Source of the DNA: Rhizobiaceae bacterium
GTDB lineage: Bacteria; Pseudomonadota; Alphaproteobacteria; Rhizobiales; Rhizobiaceae
Length of the DNA: 64,000 nucleotides
NCBI GenBank assembly: GCA_017643495.1
Contig: JAEPNK010000003.1
Location: forward strand, 1-64,000
Reading direction: 5' to 3'
Shown here piece after piece: positions 44,099 through 53,460 of this stretch. Each line of letters opens with the position of its first letter. The stretch's first letter is position 1. Both the position numbers and the translations under genes were made by a program. The notes beneath the pieces were generated by a model. It was given only the letters and a program-made list of their open reading frames with translations, searched no databases and was not told where the DNA came from.

Positions 44099-45022
44099 TC
44101 AATAATACAGCGACACAGCGTGCCGGGCTTCAGCAAAGAAAAGCCATCTTTCCGCGAACAATCCGGCAATCAACCCAAACACAGCCAGTACAAGCAGAAA
44201 CTGGCTGGCTGCACCTGTGGCAAACATCGCCAACAGGCACAGGGCCAGTGGCAGGGCTGCTCCCAGAACAAGTGATATTATCCGAAGTTTGGCAGCATGC
44301 TTGCGACCAATCCTGTGAACCATTTCCTTGGTCAGGTAGTTCTGGCCCGAATGCGGTTTTTCCAGCAGGCGCACTGTTCCAAGGAAGCCGAGGCCGGTTG
44401 CAGTCCCGGTATCGGACCCCATGGCTTCCAGCGTTGCACGCCCGCCATTCTGCCACCAGAGAAGTTTCATCAGCCAGGCACACCCAAGGGCAACAAGCCC
44501 GAGCAAGGGGACAGATAGCCCGGCAAAACTCTGCCAGTGCCCAAATGCACCTGCAAACAAAATCCCGCTGGTCAGCGAGAATGCCAGATAGCAGGCCGGG
44601 GTCATCCAGGTATTCCAGACAGGAACAGTCTTGAGCTGTGCATAAATCATCGATGTCGTGAAAACAGTAGCTGCGGCACCGATTGCAACCAGAATTCCGA
44701 GAGGTGCAATGCGCTCGCCAAAGAACACCCAGAAGAGCGCGTAAAAACCAAACAGAACCAGTGTGATGATTGCACAAACCCCTTCCCTTGAAAGCCACGA
44801 CGAGCGCCATTGCGAAATTGCCCGCCAGGCACGTTCCGGATGACCAAGGTGGAAGGTTGAGGATATCAGCCCCATCACGGCAAGGCCGCCGGCAACCAGA
44901 CATGCCAGAAAAGCACCGGGGCCACTTTCAGGCATCGGCACGCCAAGCCCGATCATTGCCAGAAAGCCGAAACCTGCACCGGATGTGACGGTAAAAAAGA
45001 TGACTGATACTGCGGGATGCAT
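44099..45022 (-). CDS. soeC: Sulfite dehydrogenase membrane anchor SoeC (DmsC family)
   Basis: This 307-residue protein has about eight membrane helices and belongs to the DmsC anchor family (HPAVSVIFFTVTSGAGFGFL, STFHLGHPERAWRAI). It takes electrons from the iron-sulfur subunit to quinone. Position after soeA and soeB, together with xsc and pta in this cluster, favours the sulfite-oxidising SoeABC over DMSO reductase. No substrate-specific residue can be read from the anchor itself. Confidence 0.75.
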   Translation of the reverse strand: MHPAVSVIFFTVTSGAGFGFLAMIGLGVPMPESGPGAFLACLVAGGLAVMGLISSTFHLGHPERAWRAISQWRSSWLSREGVCAIITLVLFGFYALFWVFFGERIAPLGILVAIGAAATVFTTSMIYAQLKTVPVWNTWMTPACYLAFSLTSGILFAGAFGHWQSFAGLSVPLLGLVALGCAWLMKLLWWQNGGRATLEAMGSDTGTATGLGFLGTVRLLEKPHSGQNYLTKEMVHRIGRKHAAKLRIISLVLGAALPLALCLLAMFATGAASQFLLVLAVFGLIAGLFAERWLFFAEARHAVSLYY

Positions 45023-45034
45023 GTCAGGTGAACC

Positions 45035-45778
45035 TCAGAGTTTTTCCAGTGCGCTGTCAAGCCAGCCAAGAAAGCCGCCACTGGCCTTGTCTGCCGGTGC
45101 TGCCTGTTTTGACAATGGTGTGTTTGAATGGGTTTTGGGCCGGGGTGGCAAATACTTGTTCACCGGGCGGGTGCCCTGCTCCGGCATCAGGTCCATGCCG
45201 CCGCGTTCTGCCACGAGTTTTGATACATCTGATTCCGGATCACCCAAATCCCCGAAATGCCGTGCCTGTGCAGGACATGTGCGAACACATGCGGGCACGC
45301 GATCAACCTCGGGAATGTTTTCGTTGTAGATCCGGTCAACGCACAGGGTGCATTTTTTCATGATATTCTCGACCGGGTCCATTTCCCGGGCGCCATACGG
45401 ACAGGCCCAGGCGCACAAGCCACAGCCAATGCACATGCTTTCATCGACCAGAACAATGCCGTCTTCACCGCGCTTGTAGCTTGCCCCGGTCGGACAAACG
45501 GTTACGCATGGCGCATCCTCACAGTGCAGGCAGGACTTCGGGAAATGGACAATCTGGGCAGGTGCGTTGTCCGGCGTAACCTCGAATGTATGAATGCGGT
45601 TGAGCCATGACCCGACAGGATCGGCACCATATGCATCTTCATCGCCAAGCGGCGCACCATATCCGCCTGTATTCCACTCCTTGCAGTTCACAACACAAGC
45701 ATGGCATCCGACACAAGTGTCCAGATCGATGACAAGACCCAGTTTCTTTCCGGTTGTTTCGGTTGGCAAGGAAGTCAT
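45035..45778 (-). CDS. soeB: Sulfite dehydrogenase iron-sulfur subunit SoeB
   Basis: The ATG overlaps the soeA stop (ATGA) and has AAAGGAG upstream; 247 residues. Four cysteine clusters for [4Fe-4S] centres are visible: CVGCHACVVNC, CLHCEDAPCVTVCP, CIGCGLCAWACP, and the CTLC/CVRTCP pair. It carries electrons from the molybdenum subunit to SoeC at the inner membrane. No Tat signal, in line with a cytoplasmic complex. Confidence 0.8.
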   Translation of the reverse strand: MTSLPTETTGKKLGLVIDLDTCVGCHACVVNCKEWNTGGYGAPLGDEDAYGADPVGSWLNRIHTFEVTPDNAPAQIVHFPKSCLHCEDAPCVTVCPTGASYKRGEDGIVLVDESMCIGCGLCAWACPYGAREMDPVENIMKKCTLCVDRIYNENIPEVDRVPACVRTCPAQARHFGDLGDPESDVSKLVAERGGMDLMPEQGTRPVNKYLPPRPKTHSNTPLSKQAAPADKASGGFLGWLDSALEKL

Positions 45779-48639
45779 TTTGTCCACTCCTTTCCGTATT
45801 CGACATTGACCGGAGCTGTTCGGGACTTTTTCTGGCTCTCAAACTGTGGCGCTGTCGGGCCTTCCTGGTCCGGTGCCTTGCGGATCTTGACCTTCAGGTC
45901 AAACCACGCCGCCTGACCTGTGACCGGGTCAGAATTGGACCAGCGCATTCCGTCGCCCTTCGGCGGCAACAATTCGTTGATAAGGTGGTTGAGCAAAAAG
46001 CCCTTTTTTGCTTCCGGAGCATCAGGATCAAGGTTCCATGCCCCCGAACGCTTGCCGATTGCATTCCAGGTCCACATGGTATTGGCATTCACCGCCTTCA
46101 TGCGTTTTACCTGAACCCTAATTTCACCATGATAGGAAGATACGAGGGCCCAATCCCCGTCTTCAAGACCTTCTGCATCGCAAATGTTTGAAGGAACATA
46201 CATGGGGTTTGAACCGTGGATTTGTCTCAACCAGGCATTTTGCGAACCCCATGAATGGTACATGGCAGCCGGGCGCTGGGTCAGTGCGTTGTACGGATAT
46301 TCTTCCTCGGAGATCTGTGTACCTTCGAAAGTCGGATACCAGACCGGCAGCGGGTCAAAGGCATCGATGATCCGTTGCCGGTGAGATTCAGGTGGTTGTG
46401 GTTCGGCTTTTCCTTCCGCACACAACTGGAACTTACGCATGGCTTCGGAATAGAGGTTGAAGACATTCTCCACCGGGCCGTCCTGCAGCCCCATTTCCAC
46501 TGCCCAGTCCTGCCAATGCTGGTTTGCGTGTTTGAAGTATCTCGCATTTTCCGGAATGTGCGCTTCGAAGAAGCCGCCGTTTTCTATATAGGCATCTATT
46601 TGCCGGGGATTTGGAGCGCCACGGCCGTGGCTGTCGCCATTGCCACGCCAACCCGCCAGCGGCCCGACACCGGGCTTGCGCTCATGGTTGGCCATGTAAT
46701 CAGCGTAGTCGGCATACTTTGCCGAACCGTCCTCATTGGTCATGCCCGGCAGGCCGAGCCTTGCACCAAGGTCAAGCAGGACTGACTGGAAGCCACGGAC
46801 ATCTCGGCCATCTGCCTGGGTTGCCGGATCCACAACCGGCCAGCGTATGGAATCGGCCATGACATCGGGTTCGCAAATCGGACGATCGAGAAGTGATATG
46901 CAGTCGTGCCGCTCCAGATAGGTCGTATCCGGCAACACGAGGTCAGCATAGGCCACCATTTCCGAATTATAGGCATCGGCATAGATGATCTTGGGGATCA
47001 CGTATTCGCCATCTTCATCCCTGGCTTCAAGCATCTGCATGACGCCACGCGAGTTCATGGAGGAGTTCCACGACATGTTGGCCATGTACATGAACAGGAC
47101 ATCAACGGGATACGGATCGCGGGCATGGGCATTGGAAATCACCATGTGCATCATGCCGTGAGCCGAAAGCGGGGCATCCCATGAATATGCCCGGTCTATG
47201 CGCTGGGGTGTTACGCCGTCTTCCTGAAACAACAGGTCTTCAGGCCCCCTCGGCATGCCAAGCGGCGGGCCAGCCAGAGGTGTGTTGGCGACCGATCCGC
47301 CATGCGGCTTGGGCTGGGCATGGACGGGACGCGGATAAGGCGGTTTGAAGCGAAAGCCGCCCGGGCAATCAATGGACCCGACAAGTATCTGCAACAAGTG
47401 CAGTGCACGGCAGGTCTGAAAGCCGTTTGAGTGGGCAGAAATTCCGCGCATTGCATGAAATGATACCGGACGGCCGATCATCTTGTCATGCTTTTCGCCC
47501 TTCACGTCCGTCCAGGGCTGCTCGATGACGATTTCCTTCTCAAAGGCAGCTTCGGCAATTTCGTTGGCAAGGCGCCTGATCTGGTCGGCAGGTACGCCGG
47601 TTCTCTCGGTTACATTCTCCGGAGAAAATTCGTCAGAAAGGTATTTGTTCGCCAACAATTCGAATACCGGACGCGCCACCTTGCCACGGGCAAACTTGCA
47701 CTCACCCTTGAGGGCAGGCTTCACCTTTTTGTCCGATGCCTTTTTGGCTTTCATCGTCTTGCGGTCGGCGACCAGAATGTTGCCATCCTTGTCCCGGGCT
47801 ATGAGGCCGTGATCCGCCCCGCCCGGATTGTCAATGACAAGCCAGGGCGCGTTCGTGTAGCGAAGCAGGTAATCGAGATCCACCTTGCCCATTTTCAGAA
47901 GTTCGTGAATCAGGGAAAGAATGAACAGGCCATCAGTACCCGGCGTGATACCGACCCATTCGTCGGCGATGGCGTTGTAGCCGGTACGCACAGGATTGAC
48001 GCCGACAATCTTCTTGCCGCGACGTTTCATCTCCGCGAGGCCAAGCTTGATCGGGTTCGAGTCGTGATCTTCCGCAACACCGAAAATCATGAAGAGTTCG
48101 GATTTTGACCAGTCAGGAGAACCAAATTCCCAGAAAGCACCACCAAATGTGTAAATGCCTCCTGCCGCCATGTTGACGGAGCAGAAGCCGCCATGGGCTG
48201 CAAAGTTTGGCGTTCCGAATTGCTGGGCCCACCAGCCGGTCATGGACTGGCTTTGGTCACGCCCAGTGAAGAAAGCCAGCTTTCGCGGGTCAGTGGAACG
48301 GATTTCTCCCAGCCATTCAGTAGCCAGGGAAAGCGCTTCTTCCCATTCGATCTCCTGGAATTCCCCTTTGCCGCGCGGCCCGACCCGCTTCATCGGCTTC
48401 ATAAGCCTGGCAGGTGAATAATGCTGCATGATTCCCGCAGAACCCTTGGCGCACAAAACCCCGCGGTTTACCGGGTGATCGCGGTTTCCCTCGATATAAC
48501 GAACCTTGGGCTGACCATCCTCACCCTTGCGGATATGGACATTGATGCCGCAGCGGCAGGCGCACATGTAGCAAGTGGTCTTGCGAATCTCATCCGAAAC
48601 ATGTGGTGACCTGTCCAGATCGCGGTCATGCACGCCCAT
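45775..48639 (-). CDS. soeA: Sulfite dehydrogenase molybdopterin subunit SoeA
   Basis: This 954-residue protein of the complex-iron-sulfur molybdoenzyme family has an N-terminal [4Fe-4S] motif CYMCACRC...C (Cys23, 26, 30 and 63) and no Tat signal, so it is cytoplasmic as known for SoeA. It would oxidise sulfite, released by Xsc, to sulfate and pass electrons through SoeB/SoeC to quinone. Linkage to tau and xsc genes supports sulfite, not DMSO, as substrate; related reductases cannot be excluded from motifs alone. Confidence 0.8.
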   Translation of the reverse strand: MGVHDRDLDRSPHVSDEIRKTTCYMCACRCGINVHIRKGEDGQPKVRYIEGNRDHPVNRGVLCAKGSAGIMQHYSPARLMKPMKRVGPRGKGEFQEIEWEEALSLATEWLGEIRSTDPRKLAFFTGRDQSQSMTGWWAQQFGTPNFAAHGGFCSVNMAAGGIYTFGGAFWEFGSPDWSKSELFMIFGVAEDHDSNPIKLGLAEMKRRGKKIVGVNPVRTGYNAIADEWVGITPGTDGLFILSLIHELLKMGKVDLDYLLRYTNAPWLVIDNPGGADHGLIARDKDGNILVADRKTMKAKKASDKKVKPALKGECKFARGKVARPVFELLANKYLSDEFSPENVTERTGVPADQIRRLANEIAEAAFEKEIVIEQPWTDVKGEKHDKMIGRPVSFHAMRGISAHSNGFQTCRALHLLQILVGSIDCPGGFRFKPPYPRPVHAQPKPHGGSVANTPLAGPPLGMPRGPEDLLFQEDGVTPQRIDRAYSWDAPLSAHGMMHMVISNAHARDPYPVDVLFMYMANMSWNSSMNSRGVMQMLEARDEDGEYVIPKIIYADAYNSEMVAYADLVLPDTTYLERHDCISLLDRPICEPDVMADSIRWPVVDPATQADGRDVRGFQSVLLDLGARLGLPGMTNEDGSAKYADYADYMANHERKPGVGPLAGWRGNGDSHGRGAPNPRQIDAYIENGGFFEAHIPENARYFKHANQHWQDWAVEMGLQDGPVENVFNLYSEAMRKFQLCAEGKAEPQPPESHRQRIIDAFDPLPVWYPTFEGTQISEEEYPYNALTQRPAAMYHSWGSQNAWLRQIHGSNPMYVPSNICDAEGLEDGDWALVSSYHGEIRVQVKRMKAVNANTMWTWNAIGKRSGAWNLDPDAPEAKKGFLLNHLINELLPPKGDGMRWSNSDPVTGQAAWFDLKVKIRKAPDQEGPTAPQFESQKKSRTAPVNVEYGKEWTK

Positions 48640-48741
48640 TACGCAACTCCCTGATTTTGCTTTGCCAAGCCATACAGCAAAGAACTATCAGGCGTTGGAC
48701 CCAACGCGCAAATGTTTTGGTACCAACAGTCCCAAAATGGG
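48640..48741 (-). promoter_or_regulatory. soeA upstream region with two TTGG-NN-CCAA sites
   Basis: The palindrome GCGTTGGACCCAACGC (48692-48707, core 48695-48704) and a second core TTGGTACCAA (48717-48726) are exactly 22 bp apart. A pair with the same spacing precedes xsc. These are likely binding sites of TauR or another common regulator. Confidence 0.6.
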
Positions 48742-49947
48742 TTAATCAACCCTTCCGGTTTGCGCCGTTTTCTCACAAATGATTTCAGCGACCAACCGGC
48801 AATCATCAAGGTCGAAAGTGAGAGGGACACGCAGGTCGCATGTTCTGGCAAGCACAGCATCGGTTTTCGGCAGGTGTTGTTGCTCCTCGACATATTGCCA
48901 GGAATCATAACGACTGGTGAAAGCTTTCGGCTCGGCTTCACCGAACCATTTTATCTCAACACCCTCTCGTGCGCATTGGGTTACCAGAGCCTGCATTCTT
49001 TCTGCGGATGCGTTCGGAACCTGAAACTGGATGGAAGAACCGACAAAGGCCTCATGCCGGGGACGTTCCGGTACCAAAAGCTCTTTCGACATGCGAAGGC
49101 CTTGTTCCAAAACCCTGTAGCGCTCATTCCAGCGGGTTATGTTGCTGTCCAGATCCCGAATCTGATACCGCAACAATGCAGCCCGAAGGTTGTCCATGCG
49201 GCCTGACATGTTCGGGGTTTCAAGCCGGACCTTGCGGAAAACCTCTTCCGATGGCGCAGCTCCGTGTCTTTGATAGAGCATGTAGGAGCCGGAATGCACG
49301 ATTGCGCGGGCGGCTACCTCCTCATCGTCGGTGGTCAACAAGCCCCCCTCGCCCGAATTCATGTGTTTGTAGGTCTGGGAAGAAAAACACGCCACTTTCC
49401 CAAAATTTCCGGATCGCGTTCCCTTCCAGCGTGCACCCATTGTGTGTGCACAATCTTCAATGAGCGTAATCCTGTTTTGCCCACAGATATCCAGAATGCG
49501 GTCCATGTCCGCAATATGCCCCCGCATGTGAGAGAGCAACAAAAAGCGGGCATCTGACTGTTCGGCCTTTTCAGCAAGGTCGTTCAGGTCGATTTTCCAG
49601 TCATCCCCCGTCTCTACAAACAAGGGTTTGCCGCCTGCCCCGTGAATGGCTCCCGGAACCGGGGCCAGCGTATAGGCGTTGGTCAAAACCATGTCACCTG
49701 GCACAAGTCCACATGAACGCAAGGCAACCTGCAAGGCATAACCGCCGGACGTACAGGCGAGACAATAACTTGCTCCCTGCCAGCCTGCATATTCCCTTTC
49801 CAGAAGGGCTGCTTCCGCAACCTCGCCCTCAATCGTATTATATCGATGCAATCGCCCGGTTTGCAAGATTTCAACCGCGCGGGTGATCGCCTCTCCGGAG
49901 ACGGGTTCCTGCTGGGTAAAGGATTTTGAGAAGCGTTTGCCTGACAT
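48742..49947 (-). CDS. DegT/DnrJ/EryC1-family PLP aminotransferase
   Basis: This is a fold type I aminotransferase of the DegT family: LIEDCAHTMGA (Asp181) and FSSQTYKHMNSGEGG carry the PLP-binding Asp and Lys. The start is uncertain: frames begin at 49995 (TTG), 49956 and 49947 (ATG), and the last is used here. DegT enzymes usually aminate keto-sugars, but this gene lies in a taurine/sulfite cluster with no sugar genes, directly after the transporter permease. A sulfonate transaminase role is possible but unproven. Confidence 0.7.
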   Translation of the reverse strand: MSGKRFSKSFTQQEPVSGEAITRAVEILQTGRLHRYNTIEGEVAEAALLEREYAGWQGASYCLACTSGGYALQVALRSCGLVPGDMVLTNAYTLAPVPGAIHGAGGKPLFVETGDDWKIDLNDLAEKAEQSDARFLLLSHMRGHIADMDRILDICGQNRITLIEDCAHTMGARWKGTRSGNFGKVACFSSQTYKHMNSGEGGLLTTDDEEVAARAIVHSGSYMLYQRHGAAPSEEVFRKVRLETPNMSGRMDNLRAALLRYQIRDLDSNITRWNERYRVLEQGLRMSKELLVPERPRHEAFVGSSIQFQVPNASAERMQALVTQCAREGVEIKWFGEAEPKAFTSRYDSWQYVEEQQHLPKTDAVLARTCDLRVPLTFDLDDCRLVAEIICEKTAQTGRVD

Positions 49948-50034
49948 CTGCAACATACCGAATGAACTGAACCGGAAACACAGTGCAGTTGCCAATTTGA
50001 AATGTGTTGCCCGTTTCCGGGCAACACAGGATGC

Positions 50035-51378
50035 TTATCCGCGACCCTTCCACGGGATCAGTCTTTTCTCGATCATCCGCATCAGCACCTCAATGCCAAA
50101 CCCGATGATACCGATGATCACGATACCGACAATCACAATGTCAGTAAGCTGGAACTTGGATGCGGCAATAATCATTTTGCCGACGCCCTTCTCGGCAGCC
50201 ACCAGTTCGGCGGCAACCACGGTGCCCCAACAAACCCCCATCGCAACACGGGCACCTGTAAAGATATCCGGCAATGAATTGGGTATGATGACACGTGTAA
50301 GGACCTGTGTCTTGCTTGCCCCAAGACTGTAGGCAGCATGAACCTTGGAGATGTTCACGCCTGACACGCCGGACCGGGCAGCAATTGTCATGATCCACAG
50401 GGCAGCAAGGAACAGAAGTGAAATTTTGCCTTGCTCACCAATACCGAACCAGATGATGACCAGCGGGATAAGCGCAAGCGGTGGAACCGGACGCATGAAC
50501 TCGACAATCGGGTCAAACCAGCCACGCAACCAGCCGGTAAGTCCCATTGCATAACCAAGCGGAATGCCGAACAGGCACCCGAGTCCAAAGCCGATTACAA
50601 CGCGGGCCAGAGACCAGAACACATTCTCCCACAGGCTGACGCCCTGATAGCCGTTGGCATTCAAGTCCAGAAATGTTGCCCAGACCTTTTCAGGAGGCGG
50701 CAGAAACAGGGCTTCCATGGTCATGCCCTGATTTGGACGAACAGAGAAGCTGCCACGCTTGGTGAACAGCACCTCGGCACCTTCAATGTTCACGACATCG
50801 TCGGCTTCAACAGGCTGACCGTTGATTTCAGTGATTGTGTAGCCGTCTTCCTTGCCACCGTCATCATTGTTCTGGGCACGCACAATGGCGGAACGGCGCT
50901 CAAGAATGGTGACGGCATCATCCTTTGCGAAGCCCGGAGAATTATCCTCGACCTCCAGCCGTTCAACTTCCTGGTCCCGGCTGTAAACCCGGAAATAGAC
51001 AGTACCCGTATCCGTCTCGCCCGCTGCATTGCGTGCCATATACTCAAACTGGGAATCCCCGGTAAACGGCCCGGGAAGGCTGAACGGCAAAAGCCTTGAT
51101 TCCGTGGCGATGCCCCACAGGAAAAAAATGGTGAGCACGCCAAGAACCGACGCGATACGATTGGCGACAACGGCACTCTCATCGCCAAAAGTCACGGTTT
51201 TGAGTGAACCGAAGCCCTTGGCTTCCTTGCCCTTGGTCAACAGCCCGTTCAGGAAGGCGAAGAAAGCACTGAACAGGAGGTAAATGGCAAATATGCCCGC
51301 AATGCCAAGGATCATCCAAAAGGAGGTTGTCAGGGCAAAGCCGAACTCGGCCAGAAAATCAGGATTGGTAATAAACAT
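50035..51378 (-). CDS. tauC: Taurine-type ABC permease TauC with long N-terminal insert
   Basis: This 447-residue protein has the normal TauC/SsuC-like permease domain (about 245-447), with the cytoplasmic EAA-type loop AAYSLGASKTQVLTRVIIPN. Before it lie two extra membrane helices (about 16-43 and 72-92) and a soluble stretch (about 105-225) whose DGYTITEINGQPVEADD part looks PDZ-like. Usual TauC is about 270 residues. It forms the channel with the ATPase TauB. Confidence 0.75.
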   Translation of the reverse strand: MFITNPDFLAEFGFALTTSFWMILGIAGIFAIYLLFSAFFAFLNGLLTKGKEAKGFGSLKTVTFGDESAVVANRIASVLGVLTIFFLWGIATESRLLPFSLPGPFTGDSQFEYMARNAAGETDTGTVYFRVYSRDQEVERLEVEDNSPGFAKDDAVTILERRSAIVRAQNNDDGGKEDGYTITEINGQPVEADDVVNIEGAEVLFTKRGSFSVRPNQGMTMEALFLPPPEKVWATFLDLNANGYQGVSLWENVFWSLARVVIGFGLGCLFGIPLGYAMGLTGWLRGWFDPIVEFMRPVPPLALIPLVIIWFGIGEQGKISLLFLAALWIMTIAARSGVSGVNISKVHAAYSLGASKTQVLTRVIIPNSLPDIFTGARVAMGVCWGTVVAAELVAAEKGVGKMIIAASKFQLTDIVIVGIVIIGIIGFGIEVLMRMIEKRLIPWKGRG

Positions 51379-51388
51379 GTCTGTCCCC

Positions 51389-52195
51389 TCAGGCCGCGTT
51401 TTCAGTTCTGCCCATGATTTCCTCTTCCATGTCCCAGATCATGGAGAGAATTTCATCGCGGGTTTTTCCGAAGTCCTTGTGTTTCTTGACTTCACGCAGA
51501 TCGGCACCAACTCCGAGTTCTGCAAATGGCAGATTGTATTCCTTGTGAAGGCGGCCGGGCCTTGGAGCCATTACAATCAGTCGTTCACCGAGAAGCAAGG
51601 CCTCTTCCACCGAGTGCGTGATCAGGATGATGGTCTTGCCGGTTTCCTTCCAGAGTTTCAGCACTAGACCCTGCATCTTTTCGCGTGTCAGCGCATCAAG
51701 GGCGCCCAATGGTTCATCCATCAGAATGACATCGGGTTCATTGGCAAGACACCGTGCCAGGGCGACACGCTGCTGCATGCCACCGGAAAGTTCATAGATC
51801 GCCTTTTCCTTGAAATCCTTCAGTCCCACCACTTCCAGCAAATGGTTGACGATTTCATCGGATTCCCTGGTTGGCATGCCTTTCATGGAAGGCCCAAATG
51901 CAACGTTTTTGCGCACGCTCATCCATTCAAAAAGGGCACCTTTTTGAAAAACCATTCCTCTTTCCGGCCCCGGCCCCTTTACAGGATTGTTGTTCAGGAG
52001 AACCTGCCCGGCAGTGGGTGCCAGAAACCCGGCAATGATGTTCAGCAATGTGGTCTTGCCACAGCCTGACGGGCCCAGGACAGAAACAATTTCACCTTCC
52101 TTGATGTCGAGATTGATATTCTTGAGAGCCTCTACATTGCCCCCGTCGGGTAATTCGAACGTCATCGAGACGTTATCGATCAGCAGTCCGGACAT
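51389..52195 (-). CDS. tauB: Taurine-type ABC transporter ATPase TauB
   Basis: This 268-residue protein has Walker A GPSGCGKTT, signature LSGGMQQRVALARCLA, Walker B VILMDEPLGALD and H-loop ITHSVEEAL, as in the nitrate/sulfonate/taurine importer group. It powers import with TauC and TauA. Eleven bases separate it from tauC. Confidence 0.85.
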   Translation of the reverse strand: MSGLLIDNVSMTFELPDGGNVEALKNINLDIKEGEIVSVLGPSGCGKTTLLNIIAGFLAPTAGQVLLNNNPVKGPGPERGMVFQKGALFEWMSVRKNVAFGPSMKGMPTRESDEIVNHLLEVVGLKDFKEKAIYELSGGMQQRVALARCLANEPDVILMDEPLGALDALTREKMQGLVLKLWKETGKTIILITHSVEEALLLGERLIVMAPRPGRLHKEYNLPFAELGVGADLREVKKHKDFGKTRDEILSMIWDMEEEIMGRTENAA

Positions 52196-52353
52196 GTGGT
52201 AATATTCCCCTCTGTAATAGTGAGGTCAAATCGCTATGGCGCCAGCCATTGCACGCACCTCTGTCGTGCAAACGCCGTTCAGGAAACAAGCGGTTTGTTT
52301 GTTGCCAGCAAGGCCCTGCATGAAGCAGGACCCCGCATACTTGTCTGCAGACC

Positions 52354-53358
52354 TTACATGCCTGCTGCGGCTTCAAGGTAGGTCGTGTTGACCAGCGGCT
52401 TGTAATCAGCCAGAGCCTTGATCTTGCCACCTTCCTCAAGCGATTTTGCATTGTCGGCAAGATATTGTGCCACAAAACCGCCCAGCCATTCATCAGAAAG
52501 CTGTGCTTCAACAGTCGGAAACGCAAAAACGTCAATTACAGCCTGGGTGCCGGCCATATCCATGCCTGCTTCCTTGGCGATTGCTTCCATCATCGGCTCA
52601 GGTTCTTTTGCATACTGGGCATTCATGTCAGCAGTTACCTTGAGGAACTTGGCGAGAAGGTCCGGGTTCTCCTGTCCGAATGAAGTCGGAACGGAGGTCA
52701 CATCGAAAACCTTGCCGACAACCGCTTCCTTTTCAGCGCCTGAAATCAGCACATTGCCGTGCTCTTTCATGGTGCGGAGCGAACCACCCCAGCCACAGGC
52801 CATCGCAAGGTCCGTGTTCGGCTGGGAGAAAGCAGCAGCAGAATCAGACGGCGCCATGTCAACGATTGTCAGGTCTGATTCCGAGATGCCGAAATGCTTC
52901 ATCTGGGCCAGGAAGCCGGAATGCGCGGCAGTTCCGAGAGGAACAGCAACCTTCTTGCCCTTGAGCTCCTCGGCCACATTGCCCTTGTCGATCTCAAGCT
53001 CCGAGCGAACAACACAGTTGTCATTGTCGGAATAGGAAACAGCGATATCAACAACCTGCAAGTCCTGTCCGGCAGCTGTAGCGACAAGGAAAGGGGTTAC
53101 ACCCTGCGAAAAGGCGATATCAACATCACCGGAAGCCATGGCGGCGGACATTGCGGTACCGGTATCAAAAGACACCCAGTTTACCTTCACGCCCAGTTCC
53201 TTTTCATAAATGCCATTTGACTGGGCATACTGGTTGGGTGTCGGCCACTCAAGGAAGTATGCAACGGTCAACTCGTCCAGAGCATTGGCAGGCATTGTCG
53301 CGGCAAGTACCGCAGTGGACGCAGCAAGCGCCGCCACCATCGTTTTCAATGTTTTCAT
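52354..53358 (-). CDS. tauA: Taurine-type substrate-binding protein TauA
   Basis: This 334-residue periplasmic protein has a clear signal peptide (MKTLKTMVAALAASTAVLAA, likely cut after AMPANA). The body matches the TauA/SsuA family (ELTVAYFLEWPTP, GVKVNWVSFDTGTAMSAAMA). It captures taurine or a related sulfonate. Ligand specificity cannot be read from sequence. Confidence 0.8.
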   Translation of the reverse strand: MKTLKTMVAALAASTAVLAATMPANALDELTVAYFLEWPTPNQYAQSNGIYEKELGVKVNWVSFDTGTAMSAAMASGDVDIAFSQGVTPFLVATAAGQDLQVVDIAVSYSDNDNCVVRSELEIDKGNVAEELKGKKVAVPLGTAAHSGFLAQMKHFGISESDLTIVDMAPSDSAAAFSQPNTDLAMACGWGGSLRTMKEHGNVLISGAEKEAVVGKVFDVTSVPTSFGQENPDLLAKFLKVTADMNAQYAKEPEPMMEAIAKEAGMDMAGTQAVIDVFAFPTVEAQLSDEWLGGFVAQYLADNAKSLEEGGKIKALADYKPLVNTTYLEAAAGM

Positions 53359-53460
53359 GTCAGTCTCTCCCTAATGCTGCAGTGTTTGTTTCGGTCCGGA
53401 GATGGCAACACTGCATAACCATCCACGGCAAGACTTGTTGTTTCAGTGTCCCTGCTCATG

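Noticed and set aside
44248-44634. 128-codon frame opposite soeC
   Set aside because: Antisense shadow of a membrane-protein gene.
44099-48639. DMSO reductase DmsABC
   Set aside because: Family-level similarity fits, but lack of a Tat signal on the catalytic subunit and linkage to xsc, pta and tau genes favour SoeABC.
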